From contig NZ_JAKCFI010000005.1 of assembly GCF_021412625.1 (NCBI RefSeq), positions 186,001 through 250,000 on the forward strand: a DNA stretch of 64,000 nt, written 5' to 3'. The position numbers were made by a program, and so were the translations under genes. Source of the DNA: Myxococcus stipitatus (GTDB lineage: Bacteria; Myxococcota; Myxococcia; Myxococcales; Myxococcaceae). Below the pieces are notes generated by a model. The model saw only the letters and a list, made by a program, of their open reading frames with translations. It was not told where the DNA came from and did not search any database. How positions within the stretch are numbered: position 1 is the stretch's first letter; each line of letters opens with the position of its first letter. This document shows positions 57,052 to 64,000 of the stretch, piece after piece.

Positions 57052-57392
57052 GGGTGCTCACACCGCTGACGCACACGCGTGTCGGACGCGCATGCGTTGT
57101 CCATCGAGAACGTGGACACGACAAGCGGCGAAGGTCAGGGAGGTGAGACGGCCCCGCCCCTCCCGCCCCTGCCAGGTCGACCTGCCACCTCCCGGGCGAT
57201 GGGCAGGGGGTCGCCATGACTGACGGCCCCCCTCGGGCGATGCGCCGATACCCATCGACCAGGCATCACCAGCCGGCCCCTATCCGTGCCGCCTCTCGCT
57301 GGGCATGGGGCGGGCGGAATCCCCACCTCCGGGTCTTGCCGCTGGGCAGGGAGGGGGGGCTGCCACAGCTTTGAATCACGACAGGTGGAGCC
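57052..57392. promoter_or_regulatory. Divergent control region between PDZ gene and gas vesicle operon (341 bp)
   Basis: This region separates two divergent starts, at 57051 (minus) and 57393 (plus), so it should contain both promoters. An AGGTGGAG lies just before the 57393 ATG. No sigma-54 -24/-12 element, clear inverted repeat or riboswitch was recognised. Short open frames here lack coding character. Confidence 0.5.
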
Positions 57393-57917
57393 ATGGCAGA
57401 GAAGACCGGCATCAGCGGTGGAGGGTTCCTCGAGGGAATCACCACCCTCGTCACGAAACTGGCGGAACTCGCGGAGAAGGGCGAACAGCTCCAACGCTCC
57501 GGAGAGTTCGAAGGCTCCGACAAGGGGCTCAGGGGCGTCTATGGCTTCAACGTGCGGATCGGAGGAGGCGCACCCGGTCAGCCGAGCGGCGTCCCGCGCG
57601 TGGAGCCCTTCGGGAACATCCGCCAGGATCACCAGACCGGCAAGGCGGTCGTCCACCCCATCCGCGAACCCCTGGTGGATGTCTTCGAAGAGGGGCCGAA
57701 CGTGCTGGTGGTGGCCGAGCTGCCAGGGGTCGACCGCCAGGACGTCACGCTGGAGCTCCGCGAAGACATCCTGACCCTGCATGCCGAGCACGGGGCGCTC
57801 AAGTACCACAAGGAGGTCCTGCTCCCCAGGCGCTTCACCCGCCGGCAGATGCACACCCACTGCCGCAACGGCGTCCTCGAGATACGCCTCACCTCCCGGG
57901 AGGAGAGCCGCTCGTGA
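57393..57917 (+). CDS. Hsp20-like protein of the gas vesicle locus (GvpH-like)
   Basis: A protein of 174 residues. The C-terminal 90 residues have the alpha-crystallin fold: PLVDVFEEGPNVLVVAELPGV, VTLELREDILTLHAEHG, YHKEVLLPRRF and CRNGVLEIRLTSRE with the conserved GVL. The N-terminal 85 residues are Gly-rich and gvp-like. Haloarchaeal GvpH proteins are Hsp20-like chaperones that interact with GvpA-aggregating proteins; a chaperone role for GvpA is inferred. Its TGA overlaps the GTG of the ATPase (GTGA), so they are coupled. Confidence 0.85.
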   Translation: MAEKTGISGGGFLEGITTLVTKLAELAEKGEQLQRSGEFEGSDKGLRGVYGFNVRIGGGAPGQPSGVPRVEPFGNIRQDHQTGKAVVHPIREPLVDVFEEGPNVLVVAELPGVDRQDVTLELREDILTLHAEHGALKYHKEVLLPRRFTRRQMHTHCRNGVLEIRLTSREESRS

Positions 57918-60055
57918 CCGTCGCGACACGGGACCATCCGCAGACGCTGCGTGCCGCCGAGGCCCTCGGCAAGGACCTGGGCCGTGGCCTCGCCCGCATG
58001 GACCCCGCCGACATGCAGCGGCTGGGAGCGCAGATCGGCGACATCGTCACGCTGTCCGGCAAGCGCCGCAGCGCGGCCAGGGTGATGCCCTCCTACCCGG
58101 ACGCCCGGGGGCGCGGAATCCTCCAGATTGATGGCGTGACCCGGGCCAACACCGGGGTGCAGTTGGACGAGCCAGTGAAGTTGACCCTGGCCCCCGCCCG
58201 ACACGCCGAGAAGGTCAAGCTGGCGCCCCTGGAGTTCACCCCCACGCAGCGTGACCTGGCCTATATCGGCACGCTGCTGGACGGACTGCCGGTGGTGAAG
58301 GGAGACCGGGTCCGGGCGCTGCTGTTCGGCAGCCGCACGGCCGACTTCCGCGTCGTCGAGACCACTCCCGTGGGGGCGGTGGTGATCCACCCCAACACCA
58401 TGCTGGAGGTCGCCAAGGCGCCGGAGAAAGAGAAGGAGAAGGAGACGCACGAGCGGGCGCGCGCCGTCAGCTATGAGGACGTGGGTGGGCTGAAGCGGGA
58501 GCTGGGCCGCATCCGAGAGATCGTGGAGCTGCCGCTGCGGTATCCGGAGGTGTTCGAGCGGCTCGGGATCGACGCCCCCAAGGGGGTGCTGCTGTATGGC
58601 CCGCCGGGCTGCGGCAAGACGCTGATCGCCCGGGCGGTGGCCAACGAGACGGCGGCGGCGTTCTTCACCATCACCGGCCCGGAGATCATGCACAAGTTCT
58701 ACGGAGAGAGTGAGGCCCACCTCCGGCAGATCTTCGACGAGGCCGAGCGCAGGGCCCCGGCCATCATCTTCGTGGACGAGATAGACGCCATCGCTCCCCG
58801 GCGCGAGGACGTGCAGGGCGAGGTGGAGAAGCGCGTGGTGGCGCAGCTGCTGTCGCTGATGGACGGCCTGGCCCAACGCCGGCAAGTCATCGTGCTGGCT
58901 GCCACCAACATCCCCAACGTGCTGGACCCGGCGCTGCGTCGCCCGGGGCGGTTCGACCGGGAGATCGCCATCTCCATCCCCGACCGCACGGCGCGCGAGG
59001 AGATCCTCGCCATCCACAGCCGAGGCATGCCGCTGGCGGAGGACGTGGACCTGGACCATCTGGCGGCCGTGACGCATGGCTTCGTCGGCGCGGACCTCCA
59101 GGCCCTGTGCCGCGAGGCGGCGATGATCTGCCTGCGCCGGCTGATTCCCCACATCGACTTCGCCTCGGCCGAGATTCCCTACGACGAGCTGATGCAGGTC
59201 CAGGTGACGATGGCCGACTTCCAGGCGGCGCTGCACGAGGTGGGGCCATCGGCGATCCGCGAGGTGTTCGTGGAGACCCCGGACGTGGGCTGGAAGGACG
59301 TGGGCGGACTGGGGCAGCTCAAGCAGCGGCTCATCGAGGCGGTGGAGTGGCCGCTCCGGTACGCCGAGGAGTTCGCGCGGGCCAAGGTCCGGCCCCCCAA
59401 GGGCGTGCTGCTGACCGGCCCTCCCGGCTGCGGCAAGACGCTGATGGCCAAGGCGGCCGCCCACGAGAGCCAGGTCAACTTCATCTCGGTCAAGGGCCCG
59501 GCGCTGCTCAGCAAGTTCGTGGGAGAGTCCGAGAAGGGGGTGCGCGAGACCTTCCAGAAGGCCCGTCAGGCGGCCCCCTGCATCATCTTCTTCGATGAGA
59601 TCGACTCGCTCGTGCCGACACGCTCCGCCGGGGGGATGGACGAGCGCGTCTCGGAGAGGGTCGTCAGCCAGTTCCTGTCCGAGATGGATGGCATCGAGGA
59701 GCTGACGGGCGTGCTGGTGCTCGCGGCCACCAACCGCGCGGACCTGCTCGACCCCGCGCTGCTGCGTCCGGGACGCTTCGACCTGCTCGTCGACGTGCCG
59801 CTGCCGGACCGCGAGGCGCGGCGCGAAATCTTCCAGGTCCACCTGCGCGACAAGCCGGTGGAGAAGGAGCTCGACCTGGACGTGCTCGCCGCGCGCAGCG
59901 AGTCCTTCTCCGGCGCCGACATCCAGGCCGTGTGCAACCAGGCCGCCTGGGACGCCGTGCGTCACGTCATCAGCGGCAAGGGAAAGCACCTCGTCATCAC
60001 ATCCGGGAGCCTGCAGAAGGCGATCCGTGGGCACAAGGAGGCACGCCGGCCATGA
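57914..60055 (+). CDS. Cdc48/p97-like tandem AAA ATPase in gas vesicle operon
   Basis: A protein of 713 residues with GTG start overlapping the Hsp20 stop. The N-domain (1-95) is a double-psi-barrel type ([41 protein letters not shown]). D1 has Walker A GPPGCGKT at 229-236, Walker B IIFVDEID and Arg-finger [11 protein letters not shown]2 has GPPGCGKT at 502-509, IIFFDEID and [12 protein letters not shown]. This is the archaeal VAT/eukaryotic p97 architecture. Usual gvp loci carry GvpN, a MoxR-type AAA+ protein, not this. It may remodel GvpA or related proteins during vesicle assembly; this is inference from operon position. Confidence 0.9.
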   Translation: MTVATRDHPQTLRAAEALGKDLGRGLARMDPADMQRLGAQIGDIVTLSGKRRSAARVMPSYPDARGRGILQIDGVTRANTGVQLDEPVKLTLAPARHAEKVKLAPLEFTPTQRDLAYIGTLLDGLPVVKGDRVRALLFGSRTADFRVVETTPVGAVVIHPNTMLEVAKAPEKEKEKETHERARAVSYEDVGGLKRELGRIREIVELPLRYPEVFERLGIDAPKGVLLYGPPGCGKTLIARAVANETAAAFFTITGPEIMHKFYGESEAHLRQIFDEAERRAPAIIFVDEIDAIAPRREDVQGEVEKRVVAQLLSLMDGLAQRRQVIVLAATNIPNVLDPALRRPGRFDREIAISIPDRTAREEILAIHSRGMPLAEDVDLDHLAAVTHGFVGADLQALCREAAMICLRRLIPHIDFASAEIPYDELMQVQVTMADFQAALHEVGPSAIREVFVETPDVGWKDVGGLGQLKQRLIEAVEWPLRYAEEFARAKVRPPKGVLLTGPPGCGKTLMAKAAAHESQVNFISVKGPALLSKFVGESEKGVRETFQKARQAAPCIIFFDEIDSLVPTRSAGGMDERVSERVVSQFLSEMDGIEELTGVLVLAATNRADLLDPALLRPGRFDLLVDVPLPDREARREIFQVHLRDKPVEKELDLDVLAARSESFSGADIQAVCNQAAWDAVRHVISGKGKHLVITSGSLQKAIRGHKEARRP

Positions 60056-60894
60056 GAGCCCACCCCCATCCCGAGGCGCGGGGGCGCCGCAAGGGCGAGC
60101 AGGCCCTGTACGTCTATGGCTTCACGCGGGCGGGGGCGGTGGAGCGCTTCTCCGTTCCCGGTGTCAGCGGCGCCGCCGACGTGCGGACGCTGAAGCTGGG
60201 GAACCTCGCCGCCATCTACAGTCCTCTCTCGATGGAGGAGTTCCTGGGGCCAGAGGGCGCGGACCACACCCAGGACCTGGAGTGGGTGGCCCCCCGGGCG
60301 GTCAGGCACGAGCGCGTGCTCGAGGAGGTGATGCGGTCCTCGCCGGTGCTTCCGGTGAGCTTCGGGGCGATCTTCTCCTCACCGCGAGCGCTGTCCGAGG
60401 CGGTCGACGCCCACCGGCAGGAGATCTCCAGATTCCTCGACGACATCTCCGACAAGGAGGAATGGGCGGTCAAGGTCTACGCCAACGCCCAGCGCCTGCG
60501 CGCGCATCTGGAACGGGCGCCCGAGTTCCGCCAGCGCCTCCAGCACCTCCCCGAGACTCCCGGCGCGCGCTACTTCCACGAGAAGAAGCTGCAGCGCGAG
60601 CTCGACCAGCGCAGCCGCAACGAGGGACAGAGCCTGGCGGCCCACATCCGCGAGGAGCTCGCACCGGGGGCCGTCTCGGTGAAACCCCTGCGCCTGGCGG
60701 ATCGCGGGCTCTCAGGCCGGCAGGACGACATGGTGCTGAACTCCGCGTTCCTGGTGGATTCCGGGCAGGTGCAGCGCTTCACCCACCGCGTGCAGCAGCT
60801 CGCGGCCCGGTACCAGCCGCGGGGGCTGACGGTGGAGGCGACCGGCCCCTGGCCTCCCTACAGCTTCTGCCCCAGCCTGGAGGAGCGGCCGTGA
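60052..60894 (+). CDS. GvpF/GvpL-family gas vesicle protein 1
   Basis: A protein of 280 residues in the GvpF/L family, which contacts GvpA early in vesicle growth. Marks: LYVYGFTRAGAVE start, AAIYSPLSMEEF, RHERVLEEVMRSSPVLPVSFG and the C-terminal family tail TGPWPPYSFCP. Start ATG overlaps the ATPase stop (ATGA). It has lower similarity to the other two paralogues in the operon except the tail and the LPVSFG/LPVAFG core. Confidence 0.9.
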   Translation: MRAHPHPEARGRRKGEQALYVYGFTRAGAVERFSVPGVSGAADVRTLKLGNLAAIYSPLSMEEFLGPEGADHTQDLEWVAPRAVRHERVLEEVMRSSPVLPVSFGAIFSSPRALSEAVDAHRQEISRFLDDISDKEEWAVKVYANAQRLRAHLERAPEFRQRLQHLPETPGARYFHEKKLQRELDQRSRNEGQSLAAHIREELAPGAVSVKPLRLADRGLSGRQDDMVLNSAFLVDSGQVQRFTHRVQQLAARYQPRGLTVEATGPWPPYSFCPSLEERP

Positions 60895-61658
60895 AGTCCA
60901 TCGTGTACGGCATCCTGGACGCACGGCAGGCAGCGAAGGAGACGCTGCCGCCGGGGCTGAACCAGGCGCCGCTGATGGCGGTGAAGCACGGCAACCTGGC
61001 CGCGGCCATCTCGCCGGTGGCGGAGGAGCTGGCCTCCTCGGCCGGCATCGATCAGGCGCTGGAGTACGCCCGGGTGGTCGAGCAGTTGCACCGCCGACTG
61101 GCGGTGTTGCCCATGCGCTACGGCTGCTTCGTCCATCACCCCGAACAGGTGGTGGAGTTCCTGCACCGCTACGAGCGCCAGTTCTCGGACGCGCTGGCCC
61201 AGGTGGAGGGCCGTGACGAGATGGGTCTGCGCATCCTGTTCCAGGAGTCGGACATGGCCGAGCCCCCGGAGCAGCCAGGGGCGCCCACCGAGGCGGACGC
61301 CCAGACCCGCGGCCGGGCCTACCTGGACAACCGGCGTCGCTTCTACGCGCAGCAGACACGTGTGGACCGCGCCGCCCGACGCATGGCGGAGCGGGCGCAG
61401 GCGGCCTTCTCCGGGCTGTTCGTCCGCTGCACCTGGGACCATGCCGCTCGCCCAGACGGGCTGCTGCTCTCCATGGCCTTCCTGGTGGAGCGCCCCAAGC
61501 TCGCCGACTTCCGGCGGGCCTTCCTTCGCTTCCAGAAAGACTGCCCCGGCAAGGTGATGTGCAGCGGCCCGTGGCCTCCGTACGGCTTCGTGGCGGACCT
61601 GGCAAAGCCCGCCGTCGCGGCCCTCGCCGATCTGGAGCACCTCCAAGAGAAAGGATGA
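60891..61658 (+). CDS. GvpF/GvpL-family gas vesicle protein 2
   Basis: A protein of 255 residues from GTG 60891, which overlaps the previous stop (GTGA). It has [12 protein letters not shown] near the N-terminus, [41 protein letters not shown] and the tail [12 protein letters not shown]. It is the most diverged of the three GvpF/L copies. GvpA starts 7 bp after its stop. Confidence 0.88.
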   Translation: MKSIVYGILDARQAAKETLPPGLNQAPLMAVKHGNLAAAISPVAEELASSAGIDQALEYARVVEQLHRRLAVLPMRYGCFVHHPEQVVEFLHRYERQFSDALAQVEGRDEMGLRILFQESDMAEPPEQPGAPTEADAQTRGRAYLDNRRRFYAQQTRVDRAARRMAERAQAAFSGLFVRCTWDHAARPDGLLLSMAFLVERPKLADFRRAFLRFQKDCPGKVMCSGPWPPYGFVADLAKPAVAALADLEHLQEKG

Positions 61659-61665
61659 ATACATC

Positions 61666-61890
61666 ATGGCAAACGTCTCAACTTCGACCGGGGCGTCCTC
61701 GTTGGGCGACGTCATCGACCGGATCCTCGACAAGGGAATCGTGGTCGATGCCTGGGTGAAGGTCTCGCTGGTCGGCATCGAGGTGCTCTCCATCGAGGCC
61801 CGCGTCGTGATCGCTTCGGTCGAGACCTACCTCAAGTACGCCGACGCCATCGGCCTCACCGCCACCGCGGCCGCGCCCGCCGCGGTCTGA
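61666..61890 (+). CDS. gvpA: Gas vesicle structural protein GvpA
   Basis: A protein of 74 residues, the main rib protein of the gas vesicle wall. The core is [40 protein letters not shown] and [19 protein letters not shown], nearly the textbook GvpA sequence. It follows GvpF/L2 by 7 bp. The ribosome site AAAGGA lies about 11 nt upstream. A 30 bp gap separates it from the third GvpF/L gene. Confidence 0.97.
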   Translation: MANVSTSTGASSLGDVIDRILDKGIVVDAWVKVSLVGIEVLSIEARVVIASVETYLKYADAIGLTATAAAPAAV

Positions 61891-61920
61891 ATCTCCACCT
61901 GAACAGGACAGGACAACGTC

Positions 61921-62730
61921 ATGCCACGCGCCAAGACCCGACACGAGAAGTCCACCCCGGAGGGATGCTACCTGTACGCGGTGGTTCCGATGGAGGTGGT
62001 CGACTCGCTGGACCTCGACACTCCCGGCATCCAGGGTGCCGACGTGTACCCGGTGACATCCGGAAAGCTGGCGGCCATCGTCAGCGATATCGAGCAGCAG
62101 ACGCTCCGACCGGAGCGCAAACTCCTCAGCACCCACAGCGCGGTGCTGGGCCGCGTGATGGACCAGGCGCCGATGCTGCCGGTCGCGTTCGGCATCATCG
62201 CCGGCAGCGAGCGGGAGGTCCGGAATCTGCTGGCCGAGCACGAGAACGACTTCCTCACGCAGCTCGATGCGGTGAGCGGGAATGTGGAGCTGGGCCTCCG
62301 GATCCGGCTGATCGACCCCAATGCGTTCGAGTACTACGTCAACGCCTTCCCCGAGCTCAGGGCGATGCGGGACGACCTCTACCGCGAGGGGGAACCGTCG
62401 CGCGAAGAGAAGATCGAACTGGGGAAGCAGTTCGTCGACCTGCTCAACGGCTTCCGTGAGGAGACCGCGGACAAGGTGCTCGATGGAATCGAGTCCATCG
62501 CCAGCCAGACCGTGGTCAACGAGCCGCGCAACGAGTCGGAGGTGGTGAATCTGGCCGCGCTGGTGCCGCGAAAGAAGGTCGACGCCTTCAACGCGACCGT
62601 GGAGAAGCTGGGCGCGACGCTGCCCGACGACTTCCAGGTGGACGTGACCGGCCCCTGGCCGCCGTACAGCTTCATCAATCTGCGAATCCACTTCGAGCAG
62701 GTGGAGGAGGCAGCGCAGGGGGCGCCTTGA
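61921..62730 (+). CDS. GvpF/GvpL-family gas vesicle protein 3
   Basis: A protein of 269 residues and the most typical GvpF/L of the three: GCYLYAVVPMEVV, GADVYPVTSGKLAAIVSDIE, HSAVLGRVMDQAPMLPVAFG, and the tail TGPWPPYSFINLRIHF. It likely binds GvpA. It is coupled to GvpG by a TTGA overlap at its stop. Confidence 0.93.
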   Translation: MPRAKTRHEKSTPEGCYLYAVVPMEVVDSLDLDTPGIQGADVYPVTSGKLAAIVSDIEQQTLRPERKLLSTHSAVLGRVMDQAPMLPVAFGIIAGSEREVRNLLAEHENDFLTQLDAVSGNVELGLRIRLIDPNAFEYYVNAFPELRAMRDDLYREGEPSREEKIELGKQFVDLLNGFREETADKVLDGIESIASQTVVNEPRNESEVVNLAALVPRKKVDAFNATVEKLGATLPDDFQVDVTGPWPPYSFINLRIHFEQVEEAAQGAP

Positions 62731-63008
62731 TCATCCTGGACGACATCCTGATGGCGCCTGTCCGGAGCATCGCGTGGATCTTCCGCTCGGTGCACAAGGC
62801 CGTGCAGGACGAACAGGCCAATGAGGAGACGGACCTCCGCGCCCGCCTGAGCGACCTGTACCAGGAGCTCGAGCGCGGAGAGATCACGGAGGAACAGTTC
62901 GACGAGCAGGAGTCGCGACTGCTCGACCGCCTGGACGCGTTGAAGGAAGAGAAGGAGGGAGCAGGGCCCGCGACGCCTGGAACAGGCCCTGGAGGTGAGA
63001 ACGGATGA
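62727..63008 (+). CDS. gvpG: Gas vesicle protein GvpG
   Basis: A protein of 93 residues from TTG 62727 (TTGA overlap). Marks: DDILMAPVRSIAWIFRSVHK near the N-terminus and a coiled coil LRARLSDLYQELERGEITEEQ with RLLDRLDAL. GvpG is a short accessory protein of gas vesicle formation, conserved with GvpF/L. It overlaps the next gene by 4 bp. Confidence 0.93.
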   Translation: MIILDDILMAPVRSIAWIFRSVHKAVQDEQANEETDLRARLSDLYQELERGEITEEQFDEQESRLLDRLDALKEEKEGAGPATPGTGPGGENG

Positions 63009-63226
63009 ACGGGCAGGCGACGACACCCGAGTCACAGCAGGAGCGCGCCTCGGTGTTGGAGTTGCTGGACCGGGTGCTCAACAAGGGCGTGGTCATCAGC
63101 GGTGACCTGGTGATTTCGGTGGCCGACGTGGACCTCATCTACCTGGGCCTGCGGCTGCTGTTGACCTCGGTGGAGACGGCGCTGGAGGTGGGCACCCTTC
63201 CCGAACGTCCTCAACGCTTGCAGTGA
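63005..63226 (+). CDS. GvpJ/GvpM-like minor gas vesicle protein
   Basis: A protein of 73 residues with the GvpA-like fold: VLELLDRVLNKGVVISGDLV, ISVADVDLIYLGLRLLLTSVE. The pattern GVVISGDLVISVADVDLIYL with a shorter tail is typical of GvpJ/M/S rather than GvpA. These minor paralogues help to form the vesicle tips or nucleation sites. ATG overlaps the GvpG stop (ATGA). Confidence 0.9.
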   Translation: MNGQATTPESQQERASVLELLDRVLNKGVVISGDLVISVADVDLIYLGLRLLLTSVETALEVGTLPERPQRLQ

Positions 63227-63274
63227 GGCGGGTGGAGGACCCGCCCACACGCGGGCCGGGAGACGAGGTGAACC

Positions 63275-63601
63275 ATGGCAGTCGAGGGCGCGCCACAGGC
63301 GGTGGAGGAGTTCGCCCGAGCGTTGGAGCCGACGAAGCCGCCCAAGCTGGAGCTGGACGAGGAGAACGTCCAGTCCGGGCTGGTGCGGCTGGTGCTCGCC
63401 GTCGTCGAGCTCATCCGCCAGTTGCTGGAGAGGCAGGCGCTGCGCCGGATCGACGGCGGCACCCTGAGCGAGGAGCAGATTGAAAGGCTCGGCGTCACCT
63501 TCCTGCGCCTGCAGGAGCAGATGGATGCCTTGAAGAAGCAATTCCACCTGACGGACGAGGACCTGAATCTGGACCTCGGGCCGCTGGGCACGACGCTGTG
63601 A
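63275..63601 (+). CDS. gvpK: Gas vesicle protein GvpK
   Basis: A protein of 108 residues. Marks: LDEENVQSGLVRLVLAVVEL, IRQLLERQALRRIDGGTLSEE, QIERLGVTFLRLQEQMDAL and FHLTDEDLNLDLGPLGTTL, the family tail. GvpK is a conserved accessory protein needed for vesicle formation. It lies 48 bp after GvpJ-like. Confidence 0.95.
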   Translation: MAVEGAPQAVEEFARALEPTKPPKLELDEENVQSGLVRLVLAVVELIRQLLERQALRRIDGGTLSEEQIERLGVTFLRLQEQMDALKKQFHLTDEDLNLDLGPLGTTL

Positions 63602-63637
63602 GGCTGGCCGAGCAGCGGACAGAGAGAGCGAGGAGCC

Positions 63638-64000
63638 ATGGCCCGAATCGACGAGCGCGCGACGACGCCCCCTCAGCGGAACTACCCGCCCACCTCGACC
63701 CGCAGCAGCTCCGTGGCCGACATCCTCGAGCGGGTGCTGGACAAGGGCATCGTCATCACCGGGGACATCAAGATCAGTCTGACGAACGTCGAGCTGTTGA
63801 CCATCCAGATCCGACTCATCATCAGCTCGGTGGAGCGGGCGCAGGAGATGGGCCTGGATTGGTGGACGACCAACCCCAACTTCAGCTCCCGCGCGCGCCA
63901 GCAGCTCCCGGCGGCACAAGCGCCCGAGGCGGCGCCAGCTCGAGGTGCCTCGGCCGAACCGGCGGCTCCGGTCCCACGCGCTGCTCCCAAGCCCTCCCCC
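63638..64000 (+). CDS. Second GvpJ/GvpA-like gas vesicle protein (partial at window end)
   Basis: The frame is open to the right edge (121 codons). SSSVADILERVLDKGIVITG and DIKISLTNVELLTIQIRLIISSVERAQEMGLDWW match GvpJ/A with an extended Pro/Ala-rich C-terminus. ATG 63638 has AGGAG 2-3 nt upstream, rather close. The gas vesicle operon therefore probably continues beyond this window, where GvpN or other gvp genes could be found. Confidence 0.88.
   Translation, partial: MARIDERATTPPQRNYPPTSTRSSSVADILERVLDKGIVITGDIKISLTNVELLTIQIRLIISSVERAQEMGLDWWTTNPNFSSRARQQLPAAQAPEAAPARGASAEPAAPVPRAAPKPSP

Overview
The window looks like chromosome from a myxobacterium (Myxococcota, most likely Myxococcaceae). 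This rests on uniformly high GC with strong third-position G/C bias, frequent GTG/TTG starts, many large lipoproteins with HEAT, PDZ and carboxypeptidase-regulatory-like domains, a DUF4388 protein and a DUF1998 helicase. No tRNA, rRNA, CRISPR array or intact insertion sequence was recognised.

Positions 1-28343 are mostly housekeeping and conserved accessory genes. They include a SlyD-type isomerase, an mrfA-mrfB-like DNA repair pair (DUF1998 helicase and RNase H-like exonuclease), an SLC13/ArsB-type transporter, a GspE-N protein, a TPR plus double cNMP-domain protein coupled to a HEAT lipoprotein, and a large-tailed RluB-type pseudouridine synthase. The scpB-scpA pair, trpS, xerD, a Sua5/YrdC protein, and an operon of a PII/CutA-like small protein with two CPA2-like antiporters follow, then a KGG-repeat stress protein and a TVP38-type membrane protein.

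Positions 28344-47164 are more accessory. A membrane-anchored protein of many beta-sandwich domains precedes a formate dehydrogenase operon. Its catalytic subunit is read through an in-frame TGA at 32586, followed at the canonical distance by a SECIS-like hairpin, so it is a predicted selenoprotein. An iron-sulfur subunit and an NrfD-type membrane subunit follow. Next are a 2-oxoglutarate/Fe(II) oxygenase, a control region with four spaced palindromic motifs before a VOC-family gene, several lineage-specific secreted proteins, an LtaS/OpgB-like alkaline-phosphatase-fold enzyme, and an area of decayed gene fragments (about 45.97-46.89 kb).

Positions 47165-54940 hold an MFS transporter, a full-length pyruvate carboxylase and a lipoprotein fusing a TolB-like propeller, an M28 peptidase and a PDZ domain.

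From 57393 to the window end there is a compact gas vesicle (gvp) operon: Hsp20-like, a Cdc48/p97-like tandem AAA ATPase, GvpF/L, GvpF/L, GvpA, GvpF/L, GvpG, GvpJ-like, GvpK, and a second GvpJ/A-like gene running off the edge. Most junctions overlap by 4 bp, so the ATPase and chaperone are translationally coupled to the vesicle genes. Facing away from it is a membrane/PDZ protein with a duplicated motif and an Ala-rich helical region, possibly part of the locus. The gvp cluster with its Cdc48-like ATPase and the selenoprotein formate dehydrogenase are the two most notable systems here.
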